Shown here: piece after piece, positions 37,080-45,833 of the stretch
Layout of the letters: the number at the start of each line of letters is the position of its first letter
Position numbering within the stretch: the first letter of the stretch is position 1
Assembly (NCBI RefSeq): GCF_003412465.1
Contig: NZ_QTJV01000002.1
Location: forward strand, 372,001-436,000
Origin: Chitinophaga silvisoli
GTDB lineage: Bacteria > Bacteroidota > Bacteroidia > Chitinophagales > Chitinophagaceae
Direction: 5' to 3'
Length of the DNA: 64,000 nt
Position numbers and translations under genes: made by a program
Notes under the pieces: generated by a model
Database searches by the model: none
The model's input: only the letters and a program-made list of their open reading frames with translations
Told to the model about the DNA's origin: nothing

Positions 37080-37613
37080 ATGCCATACATTCTGCCGGTA
37101 AAAGGAGTAATGCCTGAAATGGGGAAGGACTGTTTTATAGCCCCAAACGCGACTATCGTGGGTGATGTGATCATGGGAGATGAGTGCAGCGTCTGGTTCA
37201 ATGCTGTGATCAGGGGCGATGTAAACAGCATCCGCTTAGGGAATAAAGTAAATGTACAGGACGGTGCCTGCATTCACGCTACTTACGAAAAGACCAAGAC
37301 CATTGTTGGCAATAACGTATCTATCGGCCATAATGCCATTGTACATGGCTGTACGGTAGAAGATAATGTGCTGATTGGCATGGGCGCTATTGTGATGGAT
37401 AATGTGCACATCGGCAGTAATACAATCATTGCTGCGGGCGCTGTGGTACTGGAAAATACCCAGGTAGAAGCAGGCGCTATTTATGCAGGGGTGCCTGCGA
37501 AGAAGGTGAAGAATATCAGTGAGTCACTGATAGGCGGGGAGATCAACAGGATCGCGAATAATTATATCCTGTATTCCAGCTGGTTCAAAGATCTGCCGGA
37601 AGAAGGCAAATAA
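37080..37613 (+). CDS. Gamma-carbonic-anhydrase-like hexapeptide-repeat protein
   Basis: 177 residues from ATG 37080. A left-handed parallel beta-helix with hexapeptide repeats (e.g. IVGDVIMGDECSVWFNAVIRGDVNSIRLGN), of the PaaY/YrdA/CaiE gamma-class group. Candidate metal ligands are H in IGHNAIVHGC (two histidines, HxxxxH) and the conserved RGD segment. These trimeric proteins bind zinc or cobalt; carbonic anhydrase activity is proven for only some. The TTG at 37059 is in frame but the ATG fits the family start better. Lies divergent from the aminotransferase gene. Confidence 0.88.
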   Translation: MPYILPVKGVMPEMGKDCFIAPNATIVGDVIMGDECSVWFNAVIRGDVNSIRLGNKVNVQDGACIHATYEKTKTIVGNNVSIGHNAIVHGCTVEDNVLIGMGAIVMDNVHIGSNTIIAAGAVVLENTQVEAGAIYAGVPAKKVKNISESLIGGEINRIANNYILYSSWFKDLPEEGK

Positions 37614-37757
37614 GTTGTTTGTTGATGAAAGCGCAGTTCACCAGGTTTAGCTGCCGGTTCAACCTGGTGAATGTGGGATACCTATGCCCCGGGAGCGGTA
37701 AATGCATAACATATAAGTGACATATTTTAATTATCTTGCATTTAATATCCTTACCCT

Positions 37758-37913
37758 ATGCAGAAATTATTATTACTCCTCGTGCTGGGTAGCATTATGG
37801 CTATCAGCTGTCAATCAGAGCAGAAAGGCTGTCCCAGCAGCAATTACTATTCTAACAGGAATATCAAGCAGAATAAGCATTCTTCCAAACAAATGTCTAA
37901 TAGGGTATTCTAA
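37758..37913 (+). CDS. Mini-lipoprotein A
   Basis: A 51-residue frame starting with a strong lipoprotein signal (MQKLLLLLVLGSIMAISC, Cys18) and then a short tail with GCPSSNYYSNRN rich in Asn, Ser and Lys. Its TAA stop overlaps the ATG of the next gene (TAATG), which suggests translational coupling. The mature part is only 34 residues. It is too short for family assignment; the GCP motif recurs in the next gene. It could be a small envelope protein or a component of a protein-export machine, neither of which the sequence shows. Confidence 0.6.
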   Translation: MQKLLLLLVLGSIMAISCQSEQKGCPSSNYYSNRNIKQNKHSSKQMSNRVF

Positions 37914-38074
37914 TGATACGTACGTTCATTATTTGCGTGTTCGTGCTTGGGCTTTTGGGCCTGAGTTCCTGCAGGACAAGGAAGACGGGGTGTCCGCAAC
38001 CGAGGAGTAACTGGGGTGCTGAGAAGATATTGGATGAGATGCAGGGGAAGCATCATAAGAAGAACAGGCATTAG
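37913..38074 (+). CDS. Mini-lipoprotein B
   Basis: A 53-residue frame overlapping the stop of the previous gene. Lipoprotein signal IRTFIICVFVLGLLGLSSC (Cys20), then a basic tail RTRKTGCPQPRSNWGAEKILDEM, ending KHHKKNRH. The GCP motif 7 residues after the lipidated Cys is shared with mini-lipoprotein A (6 residues after its Cys). The tight overlap and the shared motif argue that both are real and act together. Small lipoproteins with such a GCP element exist in other Bacteroidota; I cannot name a function. Confidence 0.6.
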   Translation: MIRTFIICVFVLGLLGLSSCRTRKTGCPQPRSNWGAEKILDEMQGKHHKKNRH

Positions 38075-38202
38075 CAGGTAGTGAAATTTGAGGGGGATTT
38101 CCTTCGGAAAACATTTAAATAGGTTTTCATTTTAGGAAATTGTAAAAAGGTATTTCCTTTCAGAAAAATCAGGGGCTTTTATTTCCTTTAATTTCAAATG
38201 CC

Positions 38203-39144
38203 CTAATAGCTCTCTTCTTTCATGGATTCCAGAATCGTTGCATAACTCACATACCTCTCCGGATCTATTTCTCCCGCCTGCACCGCCGCTTTCACAGCAC
38301 AGCCAGGCTCATTGATATGCAGACAGTTATTAAACTGGCATTGTGAAAGATAAGGTTGCATTTCAAGGAAATAATGTGACAGCTCCGGCTTTTCAATATC
38401 CACTATCCCAAACTCTCTTACCCCCGGCGTATCTATCAGCTTACCACCTATTGGCAGGTCATACATCTCTGCATAGGTTGTGGTATGCAATCCTTTGCCA
38501 CTCCAGCCACTAACAGCTTTTGTACGCAGGTCCAGGCCAGGTAGTAAACGGTTGATCAGTGATGATTTCCCTACGCCGGAATGCCCGGACATCAGGGTGG
38601 TTTTATCTTTCATCATGGCTTCCAGTTCTTCTACACCGTCGCCCGTAGCGGCAGACACCAGTTTTACAGTATAACCAATGTCTTCATACAGGGCCGCCAG
38701 TTCGGCAAACCTGTCTATTTCTTTCTCTTTGTAAATGTCTCTTTTATTGAACACCAGGACGACCGGGATGTGGTAGGCGGCAGCCGTCACCAGGAAACGA
38801 TCCATGAACCCGTTGGAGGTTCTGGGTTCCTTTACGGTGCAGATGAGCATGGCCTGGTCTACATTGGCAGCGACAATGTGTTTGGCATTCCCTTTTTTAT
38901 GTGGGGAACTGCGGACGATGTAATTGCGTCGTTGCTGGATGTCGGTAATCATTGCATTTTTTGCATTGGCATCGCCCTCTTCGGGTACGATATCTACGAT
39001 ATCGCCTACGGCGATAGGATTGGTAGAGGTGATATCCTCATCCAGTTTCAGTACGCCTTTGATGCGTGCCTGGAAAGTTTCGCCGGTGGTAGTGGTTTTT
39101 ACGGTGTACCAGCTGCCGGTAGATCTGTAGATTAATGCCTGCAA
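38203..39144 (-). CDS. rsgA: Small ribosomal subunit biogenesis GTPase
   Basis: 313 residues. Helps the 30S subunit mature and is a circularly permuted GTPase: an OB fold first (1-70), then G4 NKRD near 133-136, G1 GHSGVGKSSLINRLLPG near 195-211, G3 DTPG near 240-243, and the C-terminal zinc-binding knuckle with C in CQFNNCLHINEPGCAV (about 276-291). The start is TTG at 39144: the codons before it run into a stop two codons upstream, and the sequence from it (MQALIYRSTGSWYTV) matches the usual RsgA N-terminus. Separated from batA by a terminator. Confidence 0.96.
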   Translation of the reverse strand: MQALIYRSTGSWYTVKTTTTGETFQARIKGVLKLDEDITSTNPIAVGDIVDIVPEEGDANAKNAMITDIQQRRNYIVRSSPHKKGNAKHIVAANVDQAMLICTVKEPRTSNGFMDRFLVTAAAYHIPVVLVFNKRDIYKEKEIDRFAELAALYEDIGYTVKLVSAATGDGVEELEAMMKDKTTLMSGHSGVGKSSLINRLLPGLDLRTKAVSGWSGKGLHTTTYAEMYDLPIGGKLIDTPGVREFGIVDIEKPELSHYFLEMQPYLSQCQFNNCLHINEPGCAVKAAVQAGEIDPERYVSYATILESMKEESY

Positions 39145-39179
39145 ATGCTATGTTTATTATTATGAGGGTGTAAAAATAC

Positions 39180-39218
39180 AAAAAACTCGCTTCTGCCTTC
39201 GGCATAAGCGAGTTTTTT
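39180..39218. terminator. Terminator between batA and rsgA
   Basis: Outer stem AAAAAACTCGCTT / AAGCGAGTTTTTT (13 bp) and an inner TGCC / GGCA stem. The T-run can act on either strand; it ends the bat operon before rsgA. Confidence 0.85.
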
Positions 39219-39262
39219 AGGCTATAGCAGCTGACGCTGAGGTATAGCTGATGGTAATTATT

Positions 39263-40273
39263 TTATGGCAGGCTCCGGAATATGGTATATCGAAGCACAA
39301 CTTCCAGTAGCATGCAAGCCAGTGCCAGCATGGCAAAGGGGAAGAAATGTTCTGCAAAACGCTTGTAGGAAGTGATTTCTACTTTCGTCTTTTCCAGTTT
39401 ATCGATCTCGCCATAAATATTTTCCAGGTCCCTGTTGTTGGTAGCCCTGAAATATTTACCTCCTGTTTCTGTAGAAATCTTTTTCATCAGGGGCTCATCC
39501 AGCTGCACATCCTGCATGGCCATTTGAATACTGCCATCCGGCATTGTCATAGGGAAAGGAGCTTTTCCTACGGTACCAACACCGACTGTATAGACCCTGG
39601 TTTTGAATGCCTTTGCAATTTCGAGTGCGGTGAGCGGATCGATGAGACCTACGTTGTTCACACCATCAGTCAGGAGAATGATCACCTTACTCTTGGCTTT
39701 TGAATTTCGGAGGCGGTCTACTGCTGTTGCCAATCCCATCCCAATCGCGGTACCATCCTGCAGCATACCACTCTTGATGGCTGCTATCTGGTTTTTGAGT
39801 ACAGCATGGTCCGTAGTGATGGGACATTGTGTAAAGCTTTCTCCTGAGAAGATTACCAGGCCAATACGGTCACTGATACGGCGATCCACAAAGTCGTTTG
39901 CTACTTTCTTGGCAGCTTCCAACCTGTTAGGTTGCAGGTCTTCTGCCAGCATACTACCTGATATATCTATTCCCAACACGATATCGATCCCTTCGCTGTC
40001 TATGCTTTCAGATGTATTGCTGGTCTGAGGTCTTGCCAGCGCCACTACCAGCGCGCTAAACGCCAGCAGTCGCAGTATCAGCAGGAGGGGGCGGAACCGC
40101 ACCTTCCAGGATACCGGCAGGCCCTTCAGGCCCTGAAGGGAAGACATATCCATAGCCACCTGTTTCTTTTGCTGCTTTGCGTAATGCCAGTAGATCATCA
40201 CCGGCACCAGCACCAGCAGGCCAAAGTAGGCGGGGTGGGCAAATTCAATATTTTTCCAGACTGAAAAATCCAT
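39263..40273 (-). CDS. batA: VWA-domain protein BatA
   Basis: 336 residues. Two membrane helices near the N-terminus (YFGLLVLVPVMIYW, PLLLILRLLAFSALVVALA), a von Willebrand A domain (about 90-290) with the MIDAS DISGSML near 102-108 and TDGVNN near 205, and a C-terminal helix (FPFAMLALACMLLEVVL). Such proteins of the Bacteroides aerotolerance (Bat) operon are inner-membrane proteins with a periplasmic or cytoplasmic metal-binding domain and act with the MoxR ATPase. It is the last gene of the cluster here: batB, batC and batE are absent, and a terminator follows. Confidence 0.9.
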   Translation of the reverse strand: MDFSVWKNIEFAHPAYFGLLVLVPVMIYWHYAKQQKKQVAMDMSSLQGLKGLPVSWKVRFRPLLLILRLLAFSALVVALARPQTSNTSESIDSEGIDIVLGIDISGSMLAEDLQPNRLEAAKKVANDFVDRRISDRIGLVIFSGESFTQCPITTDHAVLKNQIAAIKSGMLQDGTAIGMGLATAVDRLRNSKAKSKVIILLTDGVNNVGLIDPLTALEIAKAFKTRVYTVGVGTVGKAPFPMTMPDGSIQMAMQDVQLDEPLMKKISTETGGKYFRATNNRDLENIYGEIDKLEKTKVEITSYKRFAEHFFPFAMLALACMLLEVVLRYTIFRSLP

Positions 40274-40369
40274 GTATCTAAAATAATTTCCTGTTTCAAG
40301 TTATTGCCTGCAGCTGCAGTTTCCCATTTGTACAGGGCTCTTTCCGGTTGCCGGCGCTACGCTAAGCGC

Positions 40370-40446
40370 TTCGTCAATTCATTCTTCACATCCTGAGTCG
40401 CCTGCGACCCCGGTTGTCACTTCGTCAATTCCTTTTCTTCGTACCC
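40370..40446. repeat. Partial tandem duplication at the end of the 40447 gene
   Basis: The sequence CTTCGTCAATTC occurs at 40370-40381 and again at 40421-40432, spaced 51 bp, and the following bases are also partly alike (GTCGCCTGCG versus GTTGCCTGCG). It looks like a degraded 51-bp duplication abutting the C-terminus of the gene at 40447. Confidence 0.5.
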
Positions 40447-41439
40447 TTAGTTGCCTGCGCCTTCAGTTTTCCCTGCGTCTGCATCATTTGCTTTCTCTGA
40501 TTCCTTTGCTTTTTCCACAGCGGGCTTCGTCCATTCTACGATCTCAAATGCCTGTGACAGTGCACGTTCATGCTCTTCCGGTGTAGGAGTCAATTTTGCA
40601 AATTTAGCCAGATCGGCAATCGTAAGCAGGTCTCTCAACCTGTCTCGCTGTTGGTTCAGAATTGTCACCGGCTTGATGTGCTGTAACAGTTCCTCACTGG
40701 TTTGCTCCAGGGCAGGGATATTGAATTGCTGTTCGAAGTATGCACGCAGAATGTCGGTGATGCGGGTATAATACTGCTTCACATCGCCCTGTTGCCAGAG
40801 TTTCTCTTCCTTCAGCTGTCTCAGTGCCAGTAATGCAACCTCATAAGGAGGAACAGCGGGGGCCGTGGGTTTCAGCACTTCTTTCTTAGGACGGCTGCGG
40901 AAATAAACGAACAACCCGATACCTATGAGAATGACGCTGATACCAATTGCGAAGTACAGCCAGTAATCCCAGAAACTCCAGGGCACTGAGCGTACGGCTT
41001 TGATAGGTTTGAATGCTTTGGTTGTATCTACTTCAACGGTTCCTACATCTATGAGCAGGGAATCGGTGAAAGCCGAATCTGTGACAGCACCGTTACTGAG
41101 TACATCGAATTTTAAGGCAGGGAGATTCCAGCTACCGCTGTCAAAGCTGGTGAGCACAAGGGTTTGCTGAAGCACCTTGTTGCCGTTGGCAGCAGAAGTA
41201 TCGAAGCCGGTACGGCTCACAACTTCCCAGTGGGTAAAGGAATCGGGTAATTGTGGGAATACAACATTGCCAGCGCCCTTATCGGGCAAGGTGGCGGACA
41301 ATATTAATTTTACCTGCTCACCTATACGGATCCTGTTGGTATCTGTACGGGCGCTCACCTGCACCTGGGCCTGCGACCCAAGCCCATAACCCAGTATTGC
41401 AAATAAAATAAGTGTTTTAACTATGATCTGTTTACCCAT
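40447..41439 (-). CDS. BatD/DUF4381-like membrane protein of the bat cluster
   Basis: 330 residues: signal peptide (ILFAILGYGLGSQAQ), a beta-rich periplasmic part (SARTDTNRIRIGEQVKLILSATLPD onward, typical of BatD-like proteins), one membrane helix (about 155-180, WLYFAIGISVILIGIGLFVYF) and a cytoplasmic, mostly helical tail (VALLALRQLKEEKLW..., as in DUF4381) ending in a charged stretch. It lies between the DUF58 gene and batA, so it probably anchors the MoxR-VWA complex. Its function is not established. Confidence 0.72.
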   Translation of the reverse strand: MGKQIIVKTLILFAILGYGLGSQAQVQVSARTDTNRIRIGEQVKLILSATLPDKGAGNVVFPQLPDSFTHWEVVSRTGFDTSAANGNKVLQQTLVLTSFDSGSWNLPALKFDVLSNGAVTDSAFTDSLLIDVGTVEVDTTKAFKPIKAVRSVPWSFWDYWLYFAIGISVILIGIGLFVYFRSRPKKEVLKPTAPAVPPYEVALLALRQLKEEKLWQQGDVKQYYTRITDILRAYFEQQFNIPALEQTSEELLQHIKPVTILNQQRDRLRDLLTIADLAKFAKLTPTPEEHERALSQAFEIVEWTKPAVEKAKESEKANDADAGKTEGAGN

Positions 41440-41463
41440 GTTAATTTGCTCATCTTTAAACTA

Positions 41464-42351
41464 TCACCTGTTTGTAAAGAAGCCCCGTAGAGCCTTTACA
41501 TAGTCTTCATCCGTACGGATGCTGATCAGGTCTGCGCCGCTCTTCTTGAAGGAATTGCGGCAATACTGTACGTGCTGCTGAAACTGTTGGGTATAATACT
41601 GCTGCACCTGTTTGTCAGAAGCATCTACCCACTGGCGTGCACCGGTTTCAGAATCCTGCATCTGTATCAGTCCTACCGGAGGCAGTTCTTTGTCACGCTG
41701 ATCGTAGACATGCACACCCACCACATCGTGGCGTTTGGCGGCTATGTTCAGTGCATCCTGGTAGTCGCCTGTCAGGAAGTCGCTCAGCATGAATACAATG
41801 CTTTTTTTCTTGGCAGCATTATTAAAGAACCGGAGGGTTTCCCTGATATTAGTGCCTTTGCGGGTAGGCGTAAAAGACAGCAGTTCGCGAATGATAAACA
41901 GGATATGGGATTTACCTTTCTTAGGCGGGATATATTTTTCCATACCGTCGCTGAAGAAGATCACACCCACTTTATCATTGTTCTTGATAGCGGAGAAGGC
42001 AAGTACAGCGCAGAGTTCGGTCATCATATTCCGCTTGTTCTGCCGTACGGTACCGAAGAGGGAGCTTTCGCTCACATCTACGAGCAGCATAACGGTGAGC
42101 TCACGTTCTTCTTCGAAGACCTTGATGAAGGGATGATTTAAACGGGCAGTCACATTCCAGTCGATCGCCCGCACATCGTCGCCTACCTGGTAATCGCGCA
42201 CTTCACTGAAAGACATACCACGGCCTTTGAAGGCGCTGTGATATTCACCTGCAAAGATGTGATTGGAGAGACCTTTGGTCTTGATCTCTATCTGCCTGAC
42301 CTTCTTAAGTATTTCTGCAGTATCCACCGGTTGTACATTAACTTTTAACAA
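41464..42351 (-). CDS. DUF58-family protein of the bat cluster
   Basis: 295 residues, DUF58 domain with the family motif FSEVRDYQVGDDVRAIDWNVTARLNHPFIKVFEEERELTVMLLVD (about 48-93), in which the DDVRAIDW element is diagnostic. The fold resembles a VWA domain with a partial MIDAS (DVSES). No membrane helix is evident, so it is probably cytoplasmic or peripheral. It follows moxR after 24 nt and probably acts as an adaptor with the AAA+ ATPase. Confidence 0.9.
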   Translation of the reverse strand: MLKVNVQPVDTAEILKKVRQIEIKTKGLSNHIFAGEYHSAFKGRGMSFSEVRDYQVGDDVRAIDWNVTARLNHPFIKVFEEERELTVMLLVDVSESSLFGTVRQNKRNMMTELCAVLAFSAIKNNDKVGVIFFSDGMEKYIPPKKGKSHILFIIRELLSFTPTRKGTNIRETLRFFNNAAKKKSIVFMLSDFLTGDYQDALNIAAKRHDVVGVHVYDQRDKELPPVGLIQMQDSETGARQWVDASDKQVQQYYTQQFQQHVQYCRNSFKKSGADLISIRTDEDYVKALRGFFTNR

Positions 42352-42375
42352 AACTGATTGCTACAGAGGGGCCGA

Positions 42376-43377
42376 TTAAGGTACTTCTACAGCATTCAGA
42401 ATTTCGCTCAGGATGTTTTCGCTGGTTACGTTTTCAGCTTCCGCTTCGTAAGTGAGGCCTACACGGTGGCGCATTACGTCGAAGCAAATGCTGCGTACGT
42501 CTTCAGGAATAACATAACCACGGCGCTTCATGAAAGCATACGCTTTTGCAGCCATTGCCAGGTTGATGCTCGCTCTCGGAGAGCCACCATAAGCGATGAG
42601 TGGTTTCAGTTTCTGCAGTTTATATTCTTCAGGATTACGGGTAGCGAATACGATATCGAGGATATAGCGTTCGATCTTTTCATCCATATATACTTCACGC
42701 ACCAGGTCGCGGGCCTTCATGATGTCGGCAGGCTGAATGATGGGATTGATTTTCTGAGAAGGCTGCGGATTCAGGTTCTGGCGGATGATCATACGCTCTT
42801 CTTCCTTGGTAGGATAGCCGATCACCACTTTGAGCATGAAACGGTCTACCTGTGCTTCGGGCAGTGTATAAGTACCTTCCTGCTCGATAGGGTTCTGGGT
42901 GGCCAGTACCAGGAAAGGTTCTTCCAGTTTGAATGTATTGTCACCGATGGTGATTTGCTTTTCCTGCATGGCTTCCAGCAGGGCACTCTGCACCTTTGCA
43001 GGGGCACGGTTAATTTCATCCGCCAGGATAAAGTTGGCGAAGATAGGACCGCGTCTTACCACAAATTCATTCTTTTGCTGGTTGTATATCATAGTACCGA
43101 TCACGTCCGCAGGCAGTAAGTCCGGGGTAAACTGGATACGGCTGAATTTACCATTAATGGCGGAGGAAAGGGATTTGATGGACAGGGTTTTTGCCAGACC
43201 GGGTACACCTTCCAACAATACGTGGCCTTGTGCCAGCAGTCCTATCAATAATCTTTCTACCATGTAACGCTGCCCTACGATGACTTTGCCCAGTTCCAGG
43301 TTCAGCAGGTCTACAAATGCGCTTGCCTGGTGGATTTTTTCATTTAGTTGACGGATATCATACGAAGTATTCTCCAT
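42376..43377 (-). CDS. MoxR-family AAA+ ATPase
   Basis: 333 residues. AAA_3 ATPase: Walker A GVPGLAKTLS (about 51-60), Walker B ILADEINRAP (about 113-122), sensor 1 ATQNPIEQEGTY, and the arginine-rich GSPRASI near 266 in the lid domain. MoxR proteins act as chaperones that remodel VWA-domain partners, here the DUF58 and BatA proteins encoded downstream. First gene of the cluster. Confidence 0.94.
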   Translation of the reverse strand: MENTSYDIRQLNEKIHQASAFVDLLNLELGKVIVGQRYMVERLLIGLLAQGHVLLEGVPGLAKTLSIKSLSSAINGKFSRIQFTPDLLPADVIGTMIYNQQKNEFVVRRGPIFANFILADEINRAPAKVQSALLEAMQEKQITIGDNTFKLEEPFLVLATQNPIEQEGTYTLPEAQVDRFMLKVVIGYPTKEEERMIIRQNLNPQPSQKINPIIQPADIMKARDLVREVYMDEKIERYILDIVFATRNPEEYKLQKLKPLIAYGGSPRASINLAMAAKAYAFMKRRGYVIPEDVRSICFDVMRHRVGLTYEAEAENVTSENILSEILNAVEVP

Positions 43378-43661
43378 GCTTATTTATTATTTACAAGTTT
43401 GCTAAAGTAAAACTTTCTGCCAGGAAAACACTGTCAGACAAGCTGATATGGCCGTTAAAATGCTGTTAAGAATAGGATTACAAATTATAATTTCCAAATT
43501 ACGATATGGTTCTCAGATACATACATTTAATAATCTGTAATCCTTGCATTATAAATAACGTATGTGAGCCCCAAATTAATAAAGCCGCCGCATATTTATA
43601 TCATCTTTTTTTATAACGTACATTTGCAGGGATAGAAGGTTCATAATTAAATAATTATAAA
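43378..43661 (+). promoter_or_regulatory. Divergent intergenic region with -7 box
   Basis: 284 bp between moxR and the 43662 gene. TACATTTG (43619-43626) matches the -7 consensus and lies 35 nt before the ATG at 43662. No -33 box is clear and no other element stands out. Confidence 0.4.
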
Positions 43662-44003
43662 ATGGCGGAGGAATTTGAGCAGCAATGGAAAAGGGTGCTG
43701 GATATGCTTACAGAGCGATTTGGCAAGACCCCGAATATGGAAGCAATACTTTTTTTAATAGGCATCCAGGAGCTTGGGCACATGAAGAAGAAGTTCACCA
43801 AGGAACAGAAACAGGACCTGATGCATGTGGCAACATGTACTTTACTGAGTCAAAGCGGTTATTTTGAACTGGAGGGATACGACAAGGATGGTTGGCCTCA
43901 TTTCAAGGAGGCACAGCCTGTACCCAAAATGAGTATGCCGGAACAGGAAAGATTTTTGCAGGAGCATATTATTGCATACTTTGATGATCAGGAGGGACGA
44001 TAA
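43662..44003 (+). CDS. Small conserved-looking protein of unknown function
   Basis: 113 residues, mostly helical, soluble, no signal peptide. Notable stretches: LDMLTERFGKTPNMEAILFLIGIQELG, then MHVATCTLLSQSGYFELEGYDKDGWPHF. I do not recognise a named domain. It is first in a row of same-strand genes with short gaps (GNAT 34 nt downstream, cyclophilin, gcvH), so it may be co-transcribed with them. Start ATG 43662 is preceded by a -7 box. Confidence 0.6.
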   Translation: MAEEFEQQWKRVLDMLTERFGKTPNMEAILFLIGIQELGHMKKKFTKEQKQDLMHVATCTLLSQSGYFELEGYDKDGWPHFKEAQPVPKMSMPEQERFLQEHIIAYFDDQEGR

Positions 44004-44037
44004 AATTCCCTCCTGATATAAATTACACACCCTGGCT

Positions 44038-44568
44038 ATGGATACATCATTACACGTTGTGCCCGTTTCTACTGAGTTGCTGGACTTACTGGTGATGCTT
44101 GAGCAGCGGACGTTTACTGAAACATTTGTACATCAATACAACCCGGCGGATTTTAATGCTTTTATGGAGGAGAAAAAGTCCAAAAAGGCACTGACAGCTG
44201 AAATGGCGGCCCCTGGCTGTTTATATTACATTCTGTACGAGGGCACTTCACCGGCGGGTTTTCTGAAACTCAATTTACACAAGCAACCGGATCATCATGG
44301 TCCCCTGGAACCTGCTCCCGTTATGGAGCTTGAAAAAATCTATGTGCTGAAAGCATTCCAGGGCATGAAAGCCGGACAGTTCCTGCTGGACTATGCGCTG
44401 GAAGTAGCTGCGCAGCATAATATCAGGACGATCTGGCTGGGGGTTTGGGAATACAATACCAAGGCTTACCAATTCTATGAGAAGAATGGCTTTGAAAAAT
44501 TCGGCAGCCATATTTTCATGCTGGGTCAGCAGGAAGACACCGACTGGCTGATGCGCAAACAACTCTAA
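44038..44568 (+). CDS. GNAT-family N-acetyltransferase
   Basis: 176 residues. GNAT fold: motif A is visible as VLKAFQGMKAGQFLLDYALEVA (about 100-121, with Q/RxxGxG reduced to QGMKAG), then IWLGVWEYNTKAYQFYEKNGFEKFG (about 134-158), the usual acetyl-CoA-binding and C-terminal strand. The acceptor is unknown. Short gap (19 nt) to the cyclophilin gene suggests an operon. Confidence 0.87.
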   Translation: MDTSLHVVPVSTELLDLLVMLEQRTFTETFVHQYNPADFNAFMEEKKSKKALTAEMAAPGCLYYILYEGTSPAGFLKLNLHKQPDHHGPLEPAPVMELEKIYVLKAFQGMKAGQFLLDYALEVAAQHNIRTIWLGVWEYNTKAYQFYEKNGFEKFGSHIFMLGQQEDTDWLMRKQL

Positions 44569-44587
44569 AAAAATAATCATTCACCCC

Positions 44588-45247
44588 ATGAAACGACTGC
44601 TCCTCTTTGTGTGTTTAATACTCACACTACCCACTATGGCTGCTAAAAACCGAAAGGTAAAAATCATTACGCCTTATGGCACGATGGTGATTGAGCTGTA
44701 CAACACTACACCGAAGCACAGGGATAATTTTATCAAACTTGCCAGGCATCACTTTTACGATAGTACGTTATTTCACAGGGTGATCAAAGGCTTTATGATA
44801 CAGGGCGGAGATCCTGATTCAAAGCATGCTGCCAGGGGAGCGATGCTGGGCAACGGGGATGTGAACTACACGATTCCCGCGGAGTTCCAGTTAAACCTGT
44901 TCCACAAAAAGGGGGCGCTTGCTGCAGCCAGGGATAACAATCCGGCGAAGGCAAGTTCAGGTTGCCAGTTTTATATCGTGCAGGGAAAAGTGTGGACAGA
45001 CGAGGAACTGGACAAACTGGAGCGGGGCAGGCTGGGAGGGAGGAAGATTCCTGTAGATCAACGCGAATACTATAAGAAGTATGGAGGCACGCCACAACTG
45101 GATCAGAGCTATACCGTGTTTGGACAGGTTGTGGAAGGCCTGGACGTAATAGATAAGATAGCAGGAATGAAGACAGACGGAAATGACAGGCCACTGGAAG
45201 ATGTGGCAATGAAGATAAGAGTGGTGAAGAAATTTTTGTTCTTTTAG
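44588..45247 (+). CDS. Cyclophilin-type peptidyl-prolyl isomerase, exported
   Basis: 219 residues. A cleavable leader ([17 protein letters not shown]) leads to the cyclophilin domain with the catalytic arginine in [16 protein letters not shown] (about 60-75), [11 protein letters not shown] and [10 protein letters not shown]. An insertion of about 40 charged residues ([13 protein letters not shown]...[10 protein letters not shown]) precedes the final [19 protein letters not shown]; this insert is common in Bacteroidota homologues. It speeds proline isomerisation of envelope proteins. Located between the GNAT gene and gcvH. Confidence 0.92.
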   Translation: MKRLLLFVCLILTLPTMAAKNRKVKIITPYGTMVIELYNTTPKHRDNFIKLARHHFYDSTLFHRVIKGFMIQGGDPDSKHAARGAMLGNGDVNYTIPAEFQLNLFHKKGALAAARDNNPAKASSGCQFYIVQGKVWTDEELDKLERGRLGGRKIPVDQREYYKKYGGTPQLDQSYTVFGQVVEGLDVIDKIAGMKTDGNDRPLEDVAMKIRVVKKFLFF

Positions 45248-45284
45248 GTTTTCCTTACTTTTACGCCTTAAAATCAAACTTGCC

Positions 45285-45665
45285 ATGAATTTTCCGTCAA
45301 ATCTGCGTTACACCAAAGATCACGAATGGGTGTTACTGGAAGGTAATACAGCGACTATCGGTATCACTGAATTCGCTCAGCGTGAACTGGGAGATATCGT
45401 ATTTGTAGACATTCCTACCGTTGGTAAATCACTGGATGCAGAAGAAGTATTCGGTACTGTAGAAGCAGTAAAGACTGTGTCTGACCTGTTCCTGCCAGTA
45501 GCCGGTACTGTTAATGAAATCAACGAAGAACTGGATGGATCTCCTGAACTGGTAAACTCTGATCCTTACGGCGATGGCTGGATGATCAAGATGACAGTGA
45601 AGAACCCTGCAGATGTAGCAGGACTGCTGGATGCAGCTGCTTATGGTGCACTTGTTGGCGAATAA
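45285..45665 (+). CDS. gcvH: Glycine cleavage system H protein
   Basis: 126 residues, the lipoyl-bearing carrier of the glycine cleavage system; moves the aminomethyl group between the P, T and L proteins. The lipoylated lysine lies in [12 protein letters not shown] (about residue 63). [10 protein letters not shown] and [19 protein letters not shown] are standard. The other gcv genes are not in the window. Start ATG 45285, 37 nt after the cyclophilin gene. Confidence 0.97.
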   Translation: MNFPSNLRYTKDHEWVLLEGNTATIGITEFAQRELGDIVFVDIPTVGKSLDAEEVFGTVEAVKTVSDLFLPVAGTVNEINEELDGSPELVNSDPYGDGWMIKMTVKNPADVAGLLDAAAYGALVGE

Positions 45666-45697
45666 GCTAAATACTTAATAAAAGGTTAAAAAAGTAG

Positions 45698-45743
45698 AGG
45701 TATAAGGTGCTAAGGTTGTGAACGACTTTGGAACCTTATACCT
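45698..45743. terminator. Inverted repeat after gcvH
   Basis: Perfect 11-bp arms AGGTATAAGGT / ACCTTATACCT separated by 24 nt, followed by a short T-rich stretch. It may terminate the operon; the loop is large and the T-run weak. Confidence 0.45.
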
Positions 45744-45833
45744 TTATGATTATTAATATTAGCCCTGATCCATCGTGGATAGGGTGGCTTTGAATCATTA
45801 CATTACCTTTTAAAACAACCGGACGTGCCAGCG

